From NCBI GenBank assembly GCA_023388055.1, contig JAEWGW010000016.1, positions 248,001 to 312,000 on the forward strand: a stretch of 64,000 nucleotides of DNA, written 5' to 3'. Origin of the DNA: Bacillota bacterium. Lineage in GTDB: Bacteria; Bacillota; Bacilli; Paenibacillales; NBRC-103111. The translations under genes and the position numbers were made by a program. Within the stretch, counting starts at the first letter, position 1, and each line of letters starts with the position of its first letter. Under the pieces are notes generated by a model. That model saw only the letters and a program-made list of their open reading frames with translations, was not told the origin of the DNA and ran no database searches. Positions 33,262 through 41,093 of this stretch are shown here, piece after piece.

Positions 33262-34362
33262 TTATTCGGACAGGGTGATCCATTCATCCCGGTGGATGAC
33301 TTCAATGCGGGCAACGTCCACCCGCTTCTGCACTTCCTCGGTGCTGAGTCCTGCAACAGCCTTCAGCTGCCAGGATTCGTAATTGACAACCCCCCGGCCG
33401 ATTACGCCGCCCTCGGGATTGATAACCTCTACCACATCTCCGGGATGGAAGTCACCTTTGACACCGGTAACCCCTGCGGGCAGCAGGCTTTTACCTCCGG
33501 CCAACAGCGCTTTTTCGGCGCCGGCATCCACCAGGACGGAGCCGTGGGGGACGGAAAGGAAACCGACCCATTGTTTTTTGATGGGGAGCTTGTTGAGGCT
33601 TGTGGTAAAATAAGTGCCTTTGCCTGTGCCTTGTACCGCAGCGGTTAAATCACCGGGCTCTGTCACCTGGCCGATAAAAACGGGAACACCGCCTCTGGTG
33701 GCAATGCGGGCGGCATCCAGCTTGGAGCTCATGCCCCCGGTGCCAACGGAGGAGCCAGCCCCTCCGGCATACTCCAGGATTTCCTGTGTAATCTGGTCTA
33801 CCTGAGGAATACGGACGGCGGAAGGAGTTATCCGGGGATCGCCGGTGTATAATCCGTCCATATCGGTGATGATCACCAGCTGCCGGGCCTTCACCAGATT
33901 GGCAACCAAAGCGGATAACGTATCATTTTCGCTGAATTTCAGCTCCGCTACCGATACGGTGTCGTTCTCATTAATGACAGGCACAATGCCGTGAGTCAGC
34001 AGCTCTTCAATGGTCATCAGGGCGTTGTGTCCCCGCTGGCGGCTGGAAAAGTCGGTACGGGTCAGCAGGATCTGGGCTACGGCGATTCCACTCTGCTGGA
34101 ATGCTTCATTGTAGGCCTGCATGAGAAGGGCCTGGCCCACAGCGGCGGAGGCTTGTTTTTCATGCAGCAGCTTGGGGCGTTTGGCATAACCGATGGTGGT
34201 GAAGCCTGCGGCTACGGCGCCGGAGGTGACCAGGAGCACCTGGTGGCCGGATTTCTGCAGGGCAGCCAGCTCATCCGCAAAAAAACGCACCTTGCTCCGG
34301 TTCAAGCCGCCTTCCGCGGAGGTAAGCGAGCTGCTGCCGATTTTGACAACGATTCGGGTCAT
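33262..34362 (-). CDS. proB: Glutamate 5-kinase ProB
   Basis: 366 aa first and feedback-controlled step of proline synthesis, making gamma-glutamyl phosphate. Amino-acid-kinase domain (RIVVKIGSSSLTS, LVTSGAVAAG, INENDTVS, ITDMDGLYTGDPR) plus a C-terminal PUA domain (about residues 275-360). Start ATG 34362 after AGGAGAG. The gene is led by a promoter and a T-box leader that reads proline tRNA charging. Confidence 0.97.
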   Translation of the reverse strand: MTRIVVKIGSSSLTSAEGGLNRSKVRFFADELAALQKSGHQVLLVTSGAVAAGFTTIGYAKRPKLLHEKQASAAVGQALLMQAYNEAFQQSGIAVAQILLTRTDFSSRQRGHNALMTIEELLTHGIVPVINENDTVSVAELKFSENDTLSALVANLVKARQLVIITDMDGLYTGDPRITPSAVRIPQVDQITQEILEYAGGAGSSVGTGGMSSKLDAARIATRGGVPVFIGQVTEPGDLTAAVQGTGKGTYFTTSLNKLPIKKQWVGFLSVPHGSVLVDAGAEKALLAGGKSLLPAGVTGVKGDFHPGDVVEVINPEGGVIGRGVVNYESWQLKAVAGLSTEEVQKRVDVARIEVIHRDEWITLSE

Positions 34363-34385
34363 ACCATCAACTCTCCTGTAGACAA

Positions 34386-34432
34386 AATAAAAAGCTTCCG
34401 TCCTCCAAAACATGAAGGACGAAAGCTGTATG
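34386..34432 (-). terminator. Terminator of the proB T-box leader
   Basis: Minus strand 13-bp stem GCTTTCGTCCTTC / GGAGGACGGAAGC (two G-U pairs) with loop ATGTTTT, then TTTTTATTTT. It is the regulated terminator; its left part competes with the T-box antiterminator. Confidence 0.9.
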
Positions 34433-34645
34433 CTTCCGCGGTACCACCTTGATTGACGCCGGCAGGGCGCCCTCTTAAGTCCCTGGTAACGGCAGGGGCC
34501 GTTCAACTCATCGTTGACCGTTCAGGGGCGGGTTCTGCTGTTTCCGTAAGTGGCGGCAGGCTCTTGCAGCCGGGAAGCCTGCTCTCTGGGCGCCGGGAAG
34601 GCAACGTACTATTCCCATCGATACGTTATCGCAATAAAACTCTTT
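34386..34645 (-). promoter_or_regulatory. T-box riboswitch, probably proline-specific, of proBAC-mtnX
   Basis: The T-box sequence AAGGTGGTACCGCGG is at 34451-34437 on the minus strand, followed by the terminator. Upstream lies a long folded stem I with GATGGGAATAGTA (34619-34607) and an AGAGAG distal element. A stem GTTG-CC-TTCC / GGAA-A-CAGC flanks a specifier region reading AGAACCCGCC, where CCC or CCG (proline codons) sit at the expected place. Known: T-boxes bind tRNA and let transcription proceed when it is uncharged. The exact specifier triplet needs structural alignment. Confidence 0.88.
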
Positions 34646-34650
34646 TGTTT

Positions 34651-34679
34651 AAGATAGCATTCTGCGGCAGCTTTGTAAA
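34651..34679 (-). promoter_or_regulatory. SigA promoter of the proline operon
   Basis: Minus strand TTTACA, 17-base spacer, TATCTT; transcription would start just before the T-box stem I. Confidence 0.7.
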
Positions 34680-34730
34680 GCATAGCAACTGTCTTTGGGG
34701 GGGATCCGCCGGGGTATGCCGTGGAATCTT

Positions 34731-34838
34731 CGTGGAGCCGCCGTGGATTCACAGTAGACCATTTTGTAGTAGAGCTCTACGTGGAGCAGCTGTGGATTCA
34801 CAGTAGACCTCTCCGTGGAGCGGATGTGGATTTGTGTG
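34731..34838 (+). repeat. Direct repeats CGTGGAGCNGC-NGTGGATTCACAGTAGACC
   Basis: Two near-identical 30-bp units at 34731-34760 and 34780-34809 and a degenerate third at 34814-34838 (CGTGGAGCGGATGTGGATTT). No reading frame of note. Confidence 0.8.
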
Positions 34839-34839
34839 C

Positions 34840-35021
34840 AACGGAACTCAGCGACTCTTAGACATGAAAAATTAGGCTTCTGTAATTTTAACGGAACTCA
34901 GAAACTCTTAGAAGCGGGTTGGCGGCGGAATTTCCACCTTATAAGCCGATAAGAGTCGCAGAGTTCCGTTACCGCAGAAAATTTGCCAAAAACACCGTTT
35001 AAGAGTCGCAGAGTTCCGTTA
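34840..35021. repeat. Four copies of the AACGGAACTC...CTCTTA repeat, two direct then two inverted
   Basis: Direct copies at 34840-34862 and 34890-34912; inverted copies at 34950-34971 and 35000-35021. Spacing of copy starts is about 50 bases throughout (34840, 34890, 34950, 35000). Every copy keeps GGAACTC at one end and CTCTTA at the other. A further copy lies at 5409-5437. Confidence 0.85.
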
Positions 35022-35027
35022 GCCGCC

Positions 35028-35180
35028 TGTTGGATTCCGTTGAGCTCCAGAAGGCTGTAACTCGCCAGTTGAATTCCGTTGAGCTCGGCTAACGTCCAAG
35101 GAAGCTATAACCCACCAGTTGGATTCCGTTGAGCTCGGCTAACGCCCCGGAAGGCCATAACCCGCTAGTTGGTTGAGCCA
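35028..35180 (+). repeat. Tandem repeats TTGGATTCCGTTGAGCTCGG
   Basis: Units at 35028-35047, 35065-35094 and 35115-35144 share CAGTTG(G/A)ATTCC-GTTGAGCTC; the last two also share GGCTAACG and lie exactly 50 bases apart. A degenerate fourth (CTAGTTGGTTGAGCC) lies near 35165-35179. Confidence 0.8.
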
Positions 35181-35253
35181 ATTCATATGCCTTGCGGAGC
35201 AGAAAGCCTTTGCATTAAGATGGAGAAAAGCATCTGCGAAGGAGGAGAAGCTG

Positions 35254-36060
35254 ATGCCCCGCATCAGTCTGCTGCAAATGGATGTGGCCTTCGGGGACCC
35301 GGAGGCCAATTACCGGAACGCGGAGCGGTTGATCCGCAAGGCTGCCGCCGCCACGGATAAACCGGATCTGCTGCTGCTCCCGGAGCTGTGGGACACGGCC
35401 TATGATCTGGAACGGCTGGAGGAGCTGGGGGATTGGCAGGGAGAGCGGGTGCAAGCTTGGGCGGGCGGCCTTGCCCGGGAGCTCCAAGTCACCATTGCTG
35501 CCGGGTCCATCGCCGAAAAGCAGGAGGATGGTATCCGCAATGCATCATATATCATGGGCCGACAGGGTACTGTGATATCCCGCTACGCCAAGCTGCATCT
35601 GTTCGGGCCTATGGGGGAGGACCGGCATCTGACGGCGGGGTCCGCCCGGGAGCTGGTGCGGACAGATGGATTCACCGCAGGGATGATGATCTGCTACGAC
35701 CTGAGATTCCCGGAGCTGGCCAGAGCCCTGGTTTTGGACGGGGCGGAGCTGCTCCTCATTCCTGCCCAGTGGCCGAAGCCCCGGCTTGCGCATTGGCGGA
35801 CCCTGGCGGCAGCGAGGGCCATTGAAAATCAGGTGTATGTGGCCGCCTGCAACCGGGTTGGAACAGGTGGCGGGCAAGATTTTTTCGGCCACTCCCTCAT
35901 CGTTGATCCGTGGGGCGAGATATTGGCTGAAGGGGGAGAAGGGGAGGAAATCGTCACTGCCCAACTGGACATGAACCGGATCAATGAAGCCCGGGAGCGG
36001 ATTCCCGTGTTCCGGGACAGGCGCCCTGATGCATACGGCAGCAAGGAGAGGAGGAATTAA
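35254..36060 (+). CDS. Carbon-nitrogen hydrolase, omega-amidase-like (MtnU/YafV type)
   Basis: 268 aa nitrilase-superfamily enzyme. The catalytic triad is visible: Glu in LLPELWDT (about residue 42), Lys in YAKLHLF (about 112) and Cys in MICYDLRFPE (about 146), with a second Glu in the later domain. The closest match in memory is the omega-amidase group that hydrolyses 2-oxoglutaramate or 2-oxosuccinamate and is tied to methionine salvage (mtnU) in Bacillus. Start 35254 after GAAGGAGGAG. It stands between the repeat-dense gap and a converging LysR gene; no mtn operon is adjacent. Confidence 0.85.
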   Translation: MPRISLLQMDVAFGDPEANYRNAERLIRKAAAATDKPDLLLLPELWDTAYDLERLEELGDWQGERVQAWAGGLARELQVTIAAGSIAEKQEDGIRNASYIMGRQGTVISRYAKLHLFGPMGEDRHLTAGSARELVRTDGFTAGMMICYDLRFPELARALVLDGAELLLIPAQWPKPRLAHWRTLAAARAIENQVYVAACNRVGTGGGQDFFGHSLIVDPWGEILAEGGEGEEIVTAQLDMNRINEARERIPVFRDRRPDAYGSKERRN

Positions 36061-36098
36061 TCCTCCAGCCCCTCTCCCGGCGCCGGATGAACGGGAGA

Positions 36099-37013
36099 CT
36101 ATGACCCGTCCTCCTTGTTCATCACCTCCCGCATCACCCCCATAAAGGCCTCTGCCGCCTTGGAGATGTACCGGCCCTTGCGGTAAGCGGCCACCAGCGT
36201 CCGGTAAGGCCGCTCCTTCAGTTGAAGATAGACGGGGCGGAAGGAGGTGCCGTGTCCAAGGGCGATCATACTGGGCACGAAGGCGATGCCCATTCCGGCA
36301 GCCACCAGAGACTGGACGGTTTCGATATTACTGCTTTCGAATACAATCCGCGGTTCAAAGCCATTGCTCCTGCACAGCTCCAGCGCAATTTGCCGGAAGC
36401 CCTGTCCCCGCTTCAGCACAATAAACGCTTCTTCCCGCAGCTGGCGGATACTGACCACTGCCGGTTCAACCGGTCCGGCACGCTCCGCCAGCGGATGGGA
36501 GGGAGGGACGGCCAGCAGGATCTCCTCATCCAGCAGCGGCTCCCAGGAGAGGTTGGAGTCCAAAACCGGCAGGGTTAACAGACTGATATCGGTCCGGCCG
36601 GCGGCGGTCAGATTTTCCAATACATTGGTGGTGTCTTCGATCAAATGGATTTCGATCCCGGGAAAACGGCTGTGGAAAAGGGGCAGCACCCGGGGCAGCA
36701 TATGGGACCCGGTGATGGGGAGGGAGCCTACGTTCAGGCGGCCCTTTTTCATATCGGAAATATCCTCCATCTCCCGTTCCAGCTGGCCTACCATATCGAG
36801 AATCATCTGAGCCTTCTCCATAAACGCGGAGCCCGCATGGGTCAGCTCCACGGAATTGGTGTTCCTCTGGAACAAAAGCACACCCAGCTCCTTCTCCAGC
36901 TTGGACAGCTGCTGGCTGAGTGAGGGCTGGGCAATATGCAGCTTTTCGGCGGCGCGGGAAAAGTTTTTTTCGGCTGCTATTTGCAGGGCGTATTGCAATT
37001 GGCGCAATTCCAT
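36099..37013 (-). CDS. LysR-family transcriptional regulator
   Basis: 304 aa. N-terminal winged helix (about 1-60: MELRQLQYALQIAAEKNFSRAAEKLHIAQPSLSQQLSKLE is split by position) and C-terminal periplasmic-binding-like effector domain. Start ATG 37013 follows ATGGAGGATTG on the minus strand. It is divergent from leuC; the shared gap holds three abutting inverted repeats, including a T-N11-A site. A role in controlling leuCD is inference from this arrangement; the effector is unknown. Confidence 0.92.
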   Translation of the reverse strand: MELRQLQYALQIAAEKNFSRAAEKLHIAQPSLSQQLSKLEKELGVLLFQRNTNSVELTHAGSAFMEKAQMILDMVGQLEREMEDISDMKKGRLNVGSLPITGSHMLPRVLPLFHSRFPGIEIHLIEDTTNVLENLTAAGRTDISLLTLPVLDSNLSWEPLLDEEILLAVPPSHPLAERAGPVEPAVVSIRQLREEAFIVLKRGQGFRQIALELCRSNGFEPRIVFESSNIETVQSLVAAGMGIAFVPSMIALGHGTSFRPVYLQLKERPYRTLVAAYRKGRYISKAAEAFMGVMREVMNKEDGS

Positions 37014-37059
37014 GATGCAATCCTCCATATGATCAGTTCGTTCAGGAGCAAGGTCTTTT

Positions 37060-37095
37060 ATAGCTGAAAACTATAACGATTATAGATATTATATC
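37060..37095. promoter_or_regulatory. Three abutting inverted repeats, candidate LysR-type binding sites
   Basis: ATAG-N7-CTAT (37060-37074, which also fits T-N11-A), TATAA-CGA-TTATA (37072-37084) and GATAT-T-ATATC (37085-37095), in the gap between the LysR gene and leuC and just upstream of the candidate leuC -35. Confidence 0.6.
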
Positions 37096-37126
37096 TTGGA
37101 TCAATGAAGACATTCAATGCTATGAT
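37096..37126 (+). promoter_or_regulatory. Candidate leuC promoter
   Basis: TTGGAT, 19-base spacer, TATGAT. The wide spacer would fit an activator-dependent promoter; the LysR-type sites lie directly upstream. Confidence 0.45.
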
Positions 37127-37207
37127 AGCAACAGAAGAAATTGCTGCAGCGGCCAATGGCCGGGCGGCGTGTAGAGATAGATCATCAGGATAATGAAGAG
37201 GTGGCTA

Positions 37208-38620
37208 ATGATGAGCAAAAAAACCATGTTCGAGAAAATTTGGGACAATCATGTCATCTACCAGGAGGAAGGCAAACCGAGCATTATTTATATTGACCTT
37301 CAACTGGTGCATGAGGTTACATCTCCCCAGGCTTTTGAAGGCCTGCGGCTGACCGGGCGCAAGGTACGCCGTCCCGATCTGACCTTCGCTACGATGGATC
37401 ACAATGTCCCCACCAAGGACCGCTATAATATCACCGATCCGATTTCCAAGCAGCAAATTGAAACTCTCTCCAAAAACTGCGCCGATTTTGGCGTCACCCT
37501 GTTTGACCTGGATCACATTGACCAGGGAGTCGTACACGTTATGGGCCCGGAGCTGGGGCTGACCCATCCCGGCAAAACCATCGTTTGCGGCGACAGCCAC
37601 ACCTCCACTCACGGAGCCTTCGGCGCCCTTGCCTTTGGTATCGGCACCAGTGAGGTAGAGCATGTGCTGGCTACCCAATGTCTGCAGCAGTCGAAGCCCA
37701 AAACCCTTGAGGTGCGCATCAACGGCAAGCTGGCTACCGGCGTTACCGCCAAGGACTTGATTCTGGGCGTTATCGCTCAATACGGCACGGATTTTGCCAC
37801 CGGCTATGTTATTGAATATACCGGTGAATCCATCCGCAGCCTCTCCATGGAAGAGCGGATGACCGTGTGCAACATGTCCATCGAAGCTGGTGCCCGGGCG
37901 GGTTTGATCGCTCCTGATGAGAAAACCTTCGAGTATCTCCGCGGACGGCAATACGCTCCCCAAGGCGAAGCCTTCGAGCAAGCCATCAGCGAGTGGAAAA
38001 AGCTGGTTTCGGACGAAGGTGCGGCATATGACCGCGTCGTGGAATTTGATGCAGATTCTCTGATCCCGCAGGTGACCTGGGGAACCAGCCCGGGTATGGG
38101 CGCAGGTATCAGCGACACCGTACCGGTGCCTGCCGAATTTACCACTGAGAATGAACGTAAGGCGGCCGAGAAGGCCATTGAATATATGGGACTTACACCG
38201 GGGACACCCATGTCCGATATCCCCGTGGATGTGGTGTTCATCGGCTCCTGCACCAACGGCCGTATCGAGGATCTGCGGGCGGCTGCCAAAGTTGCCAAGG
38301 GCTACAAGGTGAGCTCCAACGTGCAGGCTATGGTCGTTCCGGGCTCCGGCCGGGTAAAGGCTCAGGCGGAGAAGGAAGGCCTGGACAAAATCTTTACCGA
38401 AGCCGGATTTGAATGGCGCGATGCGGGTTGCAGCATGTGTTTGGCTATGAATCCCGATGTGTTGGTGCCGGGCCAACGCTGTGCCTCCACCTCCAACCGC
38501 AACTTCGAAGGACGTCAGGGACGGGGCGGACGCACCCATCTGGTATCTCCGGAAATGGCCGCAGCAGCAGCCATCAACGGCAAGTTCACCGATGTCCGCA
38601 ACTGGCAGTTCCTGGCTTAA
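37208..38620 (+). CDS. leuC: 3-isopropylmalate dehydratase large subunit LeuC
   Basis: 470 aa aconitase-family subunit carrying the [4Fe-4S] cluster. Cluster cysteines appear in GSCTNGR (near residue 345) and in the CSMCLAMNPD segment (near 406-409). Other blocks: TVCGDSHTSTHGAFGALAFGIGTSE and the C-terminal RNFEGRQGRGGRTHLVSPEMAAAAA segment. Start at ATG 37208 (37211 equally possible) after GAGGTGG. Works with LeuD, which follows. leuA and leuB are not in the window. Confidence 0.97.
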   Translation: MMSKKTMFEKIWDNHVIYQEEGKPSIIYIDLQLVHEVTSPQAFEGLRLTGRKVRRPDLTFATMDHNVPTKDRYNITDPISKQQIETLSKNCADFGVTLFDLDHIDQGVVHVMGPELGLTHPGKTIVCGDSHTSTHGAFGALAFGIGTSEVEHVLATQCLQQSKPKTLEVRINGKLATGVTAKDLILGVIAQYGTDFATGYVIEYTGESIRSLSMEERMTVCNMSIEAGARAGLIAPDEKTFEYLRGRQYAPQGEAFEQAISEWKKLVSDEGAAYDRVVEFDADSLIPQVTWGTSPGMGAGISDTVPVPAEFTTENERKAAEKAIEYMGLTPGTPMSDIPVDVVFIGSCTNGRIEDLRAAAKVAKGYKVSSNVQAMVVPGSGRVKAQAEKEGLDKIFTEAGFEWRDAGCSMCLAMNPDVLVPGQRCASTSNRNFEGRQGRGGRTHLVSPEMAAAAAINGKFTDVRNWQFLA

Positions 38621-38664
38621 GAAACGCAATGGATTGAAACCAGCGCCGAAGGGAGTCTTCTATC

Positions 38665-39273
38665 ATGGAAGCTTTTAAAACTCATACAGGTCTTGTTGGA
38701 CCGGTTGACCGCGTCAATGTGGACACCGATGCCATCATCCCCAAGCAATTTCTGAAACGGATCGAACGGACCGGCTTTGGCCAGTACCTGTTCTTCGAAT
38801 GGCGGTTTGACGAAGCAGGCAAGGAAATCGCCGAATTTAACCTGAATAAACCGCGTTACCAGGGTGCCTCCGTATTGCTGTCCCGGGCAAACTTCGGCTG
38901 CGGCTCCTCCCGTGAGCATGCACCGTGGGCTATCCAGGACTTCGGCTTTAAGGTAATTATCGCCCCTTCCTACGCCGATATTTTCTATAACAACTGCTTC
39001 AAAAACGGCATCCTGCCCATTAAGCTCAGCGAAGAGCAGGTGGAGGAGCTGTTCCAGCGGACAACTGCCCAGGAGGGCTACCAGCTGACTGTGGATCTGG
39101 AAAACAAGGACATCACAGACGCAGCCGGCCTGCGCATTCCCTTCGAGCTAGACGAACACCGCCGCCAATTCCTGCTGCTGGGCCTGGACGATATCGGACT
39201 GACCCTCCAGCATGAGGACGCCATTACCGCTTACGAGGGCAAACATGCCTCCCGTTTAGGTGCTAACACTTAA
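38665..39273 (+). CDS. leuD: 3-isopropylmalate dehydratase small subunit LeuD
   Basis: 202 aa swivel-domain subunit. Signature blocks VNVDTDAIIPKQFLK (about 18-32) and SRANFGCGSSREHAPWAIQDFG (split by position near 73-94). Ribosome site AAGGGAG. Forms the complex with LeuC that isomerises 2-isopropylmalate in leucine synthesis. 44 bases after leuC. Confidence 0.97.
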   Translation: MEAFKTHTGLVGPVDRVNVDTDAIIPKQFLKRIERTGFGQYLFFEWRFDEAGKEIAEFNLNKPRYQGASVLLSRANFGCGSSREHAPWAIQDFGFKVIIAPSYADIFYNNCFKNGILPIKLSEEQVEELFQRTTAQEGYQLTVDLENKDITDAAGLRIPFELDEHRRQFLLLGLDDIGLTLQHEDAITAYEGKHASRLGANT

Positions 39274-39304
39274 GTAAAGTTTGATTGGCTTATTAAACGG
39301 CATG

Positions 39305-39339
39305 AAAAACTCCCTGTCCGTGAGGATCAGGGAGTTTTT
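39305..39339. terminator. Terminator after leuCD
   Basis: AAAAACTCCCTG / CAGGGAGTTTTT, 12-bp stem with A-run and T-run on the two sides, so bidirectional in principle. Confidence 0.92.
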
Positions 39340-39495
39340 GGCGTCTCTTGCGGGCGGGGGTGTAAGCTCCTGCAGAAGAAGGTGGATTTTCTTCCAAAGT
39401 ACGCAACAAAATGCGTTTTCCCGCGTCTATATGATGACGGTTCAGAGGGTTATTTTGCCAACCCCTGTCGCGAGAACAGCATGCAGAGGTGAATC

Positions 39496-41079
39496 ATGAA
39501 GAAACTTGTAACAGCGTTGGTCGGTGCTGTAATGTTGGTGCTCATGTGGAGCGGAGGGGGAGGGACAAGCTATGCCGCGGACAACCAGGTCCGGCTTTTC
39601 CTGAACCGCACAGAGCTTCTGCCAGAAGTACCGCCGCGGATTGTCAATGATCTGACTCTTGTTCCGGTCCGGATTATCTCGGAGGAGCTGGGGGCAGAGG
39701 TCTCGTGGAATCAGGAAAAGCAGCAGGTTACCATCAAGCGTGATGGAGCACTCCTGCAATTGGCCATCAACAACCCCGTCGCCAGTGTGAACGGAGCGGC
39801 CTTCAAGCTGGAAACCGCCCCTGTCTTGGACAGCGGCACTACCCTGCTGCCGGTCCGGTTCGTAACGGAGAATTTGGGCATGGATGTTCAATGGGACAAC
39901 CTGACCCGGTCTGTATTTCTGTTTGACAAAAGCAGCTCAATTCCGGTGTCTGGCGGGCAAACCTCGGAACCGCCCAAAGCGGGAGCATCCAACCCGCCGG
40001 CTGCAACGGCAACACCCAGTCCTGCCGCCACACCTAAACCGTCGCCATCGGTACTCCCATCGGTATCGCCTTCGGCTTCTATTACGCCGTCCGCCACGCC
40101 GACAACCAAACCATCCTATTCGTCTGCACCCACATTTCCAGGCTCAACGTCTGCACCAGGAGCAACTCCGGGCACAACCCCCTCAACGGGGCCTGATCAA
40201 GTGGTTTCCGTGATCCAATCGATTAGCTTCTCGGATGGGCGTATGACCATTACGGGCGACCGTGCTGTGCCCGAGCCGGTATTCACCCACCTGTCCAATC
40301 CGTCGCGTCTTGTTATCGATTTACCCGGCGCCCGCCTGGCTCAAACGGTGAACGGGAAACCGGTTGGACAAGTCAACGAATTGCCCATTATGGCTGAATT
40401 TTCAGAGCGGATCCGTTTCTCCCAATTCCAGGACCAGCCGCCTACAGTCCGAATCGTAGTCGACCTGAAGCAGAAAATCGACTATACTTTATTAGAAGGC
40501 AGGAACCCGGCCGAGCTTACTATCGCCATGAAGGGGTATACTTTCCTTGTGGTGCTGGATGCCGGTCACGGTGACGGAGATCCCGGGGCAATCTCCAAAA
40601 TCACCGGCCGAAAGGAAAAGGACTTCAACCTGTCCATGGTGCTCAAAATCGCCAAAGCGCTGGAGAATATCCCCAACCTTCAGGTGAAGCTGACACGGCA
40701 GGATGATACGTTTGTGGAACTGAACGAACGGGCGGATTTCGCCAACCGGCTGAATGCGGATGTTTTTGTATCCGTACATGCCAACAGCTTCAGCAAAGCT
40801 ACCATCAGCGGAACGGAGACCTATTACTCCAGAGATGAAAGCCGCGCTTTGGCGGATATTCTGCACAGCCGCATTTTGCCTGCTACCGGCTTCAATGACC
40901 GGGGTGTGCGCAAGAATGATCTCCGGGTGACCCTACGAACCGTCATGCCTGCGGTGCTTTGTGAAATTGGCTATCTTTCCAGCCCTGAAGAGGAAGCCGC
41001 TTTATTTACGGAGAAGCTCCAGCTCCAGACAGCAGAGGCCATCGCCGCGGGCATCCGGGAATATTTGCAGATTCCATAA
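39496..41079 (+). CDS. Secreted N-acetylmuramoyl-L-alanine amidase with stalk and AMIN domains
   Basis: 527 aa cell-wall hydrolase cutting the lactyl-Ala bond of peptidoglycan. Order of domains: signal peptide (1-28, ends SYAA), copper amine oxidase N-terminal-like stalk domain (about 30-140, with PPRIVNDLTLVPVRIISEELGAEV), Pro/Ser/Thr linker (about 150-235), AMIN domain (about 236-335) and Amidase_3 (348-525: VVLDAGHGDGDPGA with zinc His, then ERADFAN and FVSVHANS with a zinc His, and a late CEIGYLSSPEE Glu). Start 39496 after GAGGTGA. Followed closely by a GerMN lipoprotein, a common pairing in Bacillales. Confidence 0.93.
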   Translation: MKKLVTALVGAVMLVLMWSGGGGTSYAADNQVRLFLNRTELLPEVPPRIVNDLTLVPVRIISEELGAEVSWNQEKQQVTIKRDGALLQLAINNPVASVNGAAFKLETAPVLDSGTTLLPVRFVTENLGMDVQWDNLTRSVFLFDKSSSIPVSGGQTSEPPKAGASNPPAATATPSPAATPKPSPSVLPSVSPSASITPSATPTTKPSYSSAPTFPGSTSAPGATPGTTPSTGPDQVVSVIQSISFSDGRMTITGDRAVPEPVFTHLSNPSRLVIDLPGARLAQTVNGKPVGQVNELPIMAEFSERIRFSQFQDQPPTVRIVVDLKQKIDYTLLEGRNPAELTIAMKGYTFLVVLDAGHGDGDPGAISKITGRKEKDFNLSMVLKIAKALENIPNLQVKLTRQDDTFVELNERADFANRLNADVFVSVHANSFSKATISGTETYYSRDESRALADILHSRILPATGFNDRGVRKNDLRVTLRTVMPAVLCEIGYLSSPEEEAALFTEKLQLQTAEAIAAGIREYLQIP

Positions 41080-41093
41080 GGAGGGATTGATAC

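Noticed and set aside
36073..36098. Hairpin TCTCCCG / CGGGAGA between the hydrolase and LysR genes as terminator
   Set aside because: No T-run on either side; may be chance.
37127..37207. Leucine T-box or attenuator before leuC
   Set aside because: No T-box core sequence, no leucine-rich leader peptide and no terminator in the short leader.
37205..38629. Long minus-strand frame opposite leuC
   Set aside because: Mirror of a strongly conserved gene, with low-complexity His/Gly-rich translation and no start signal.
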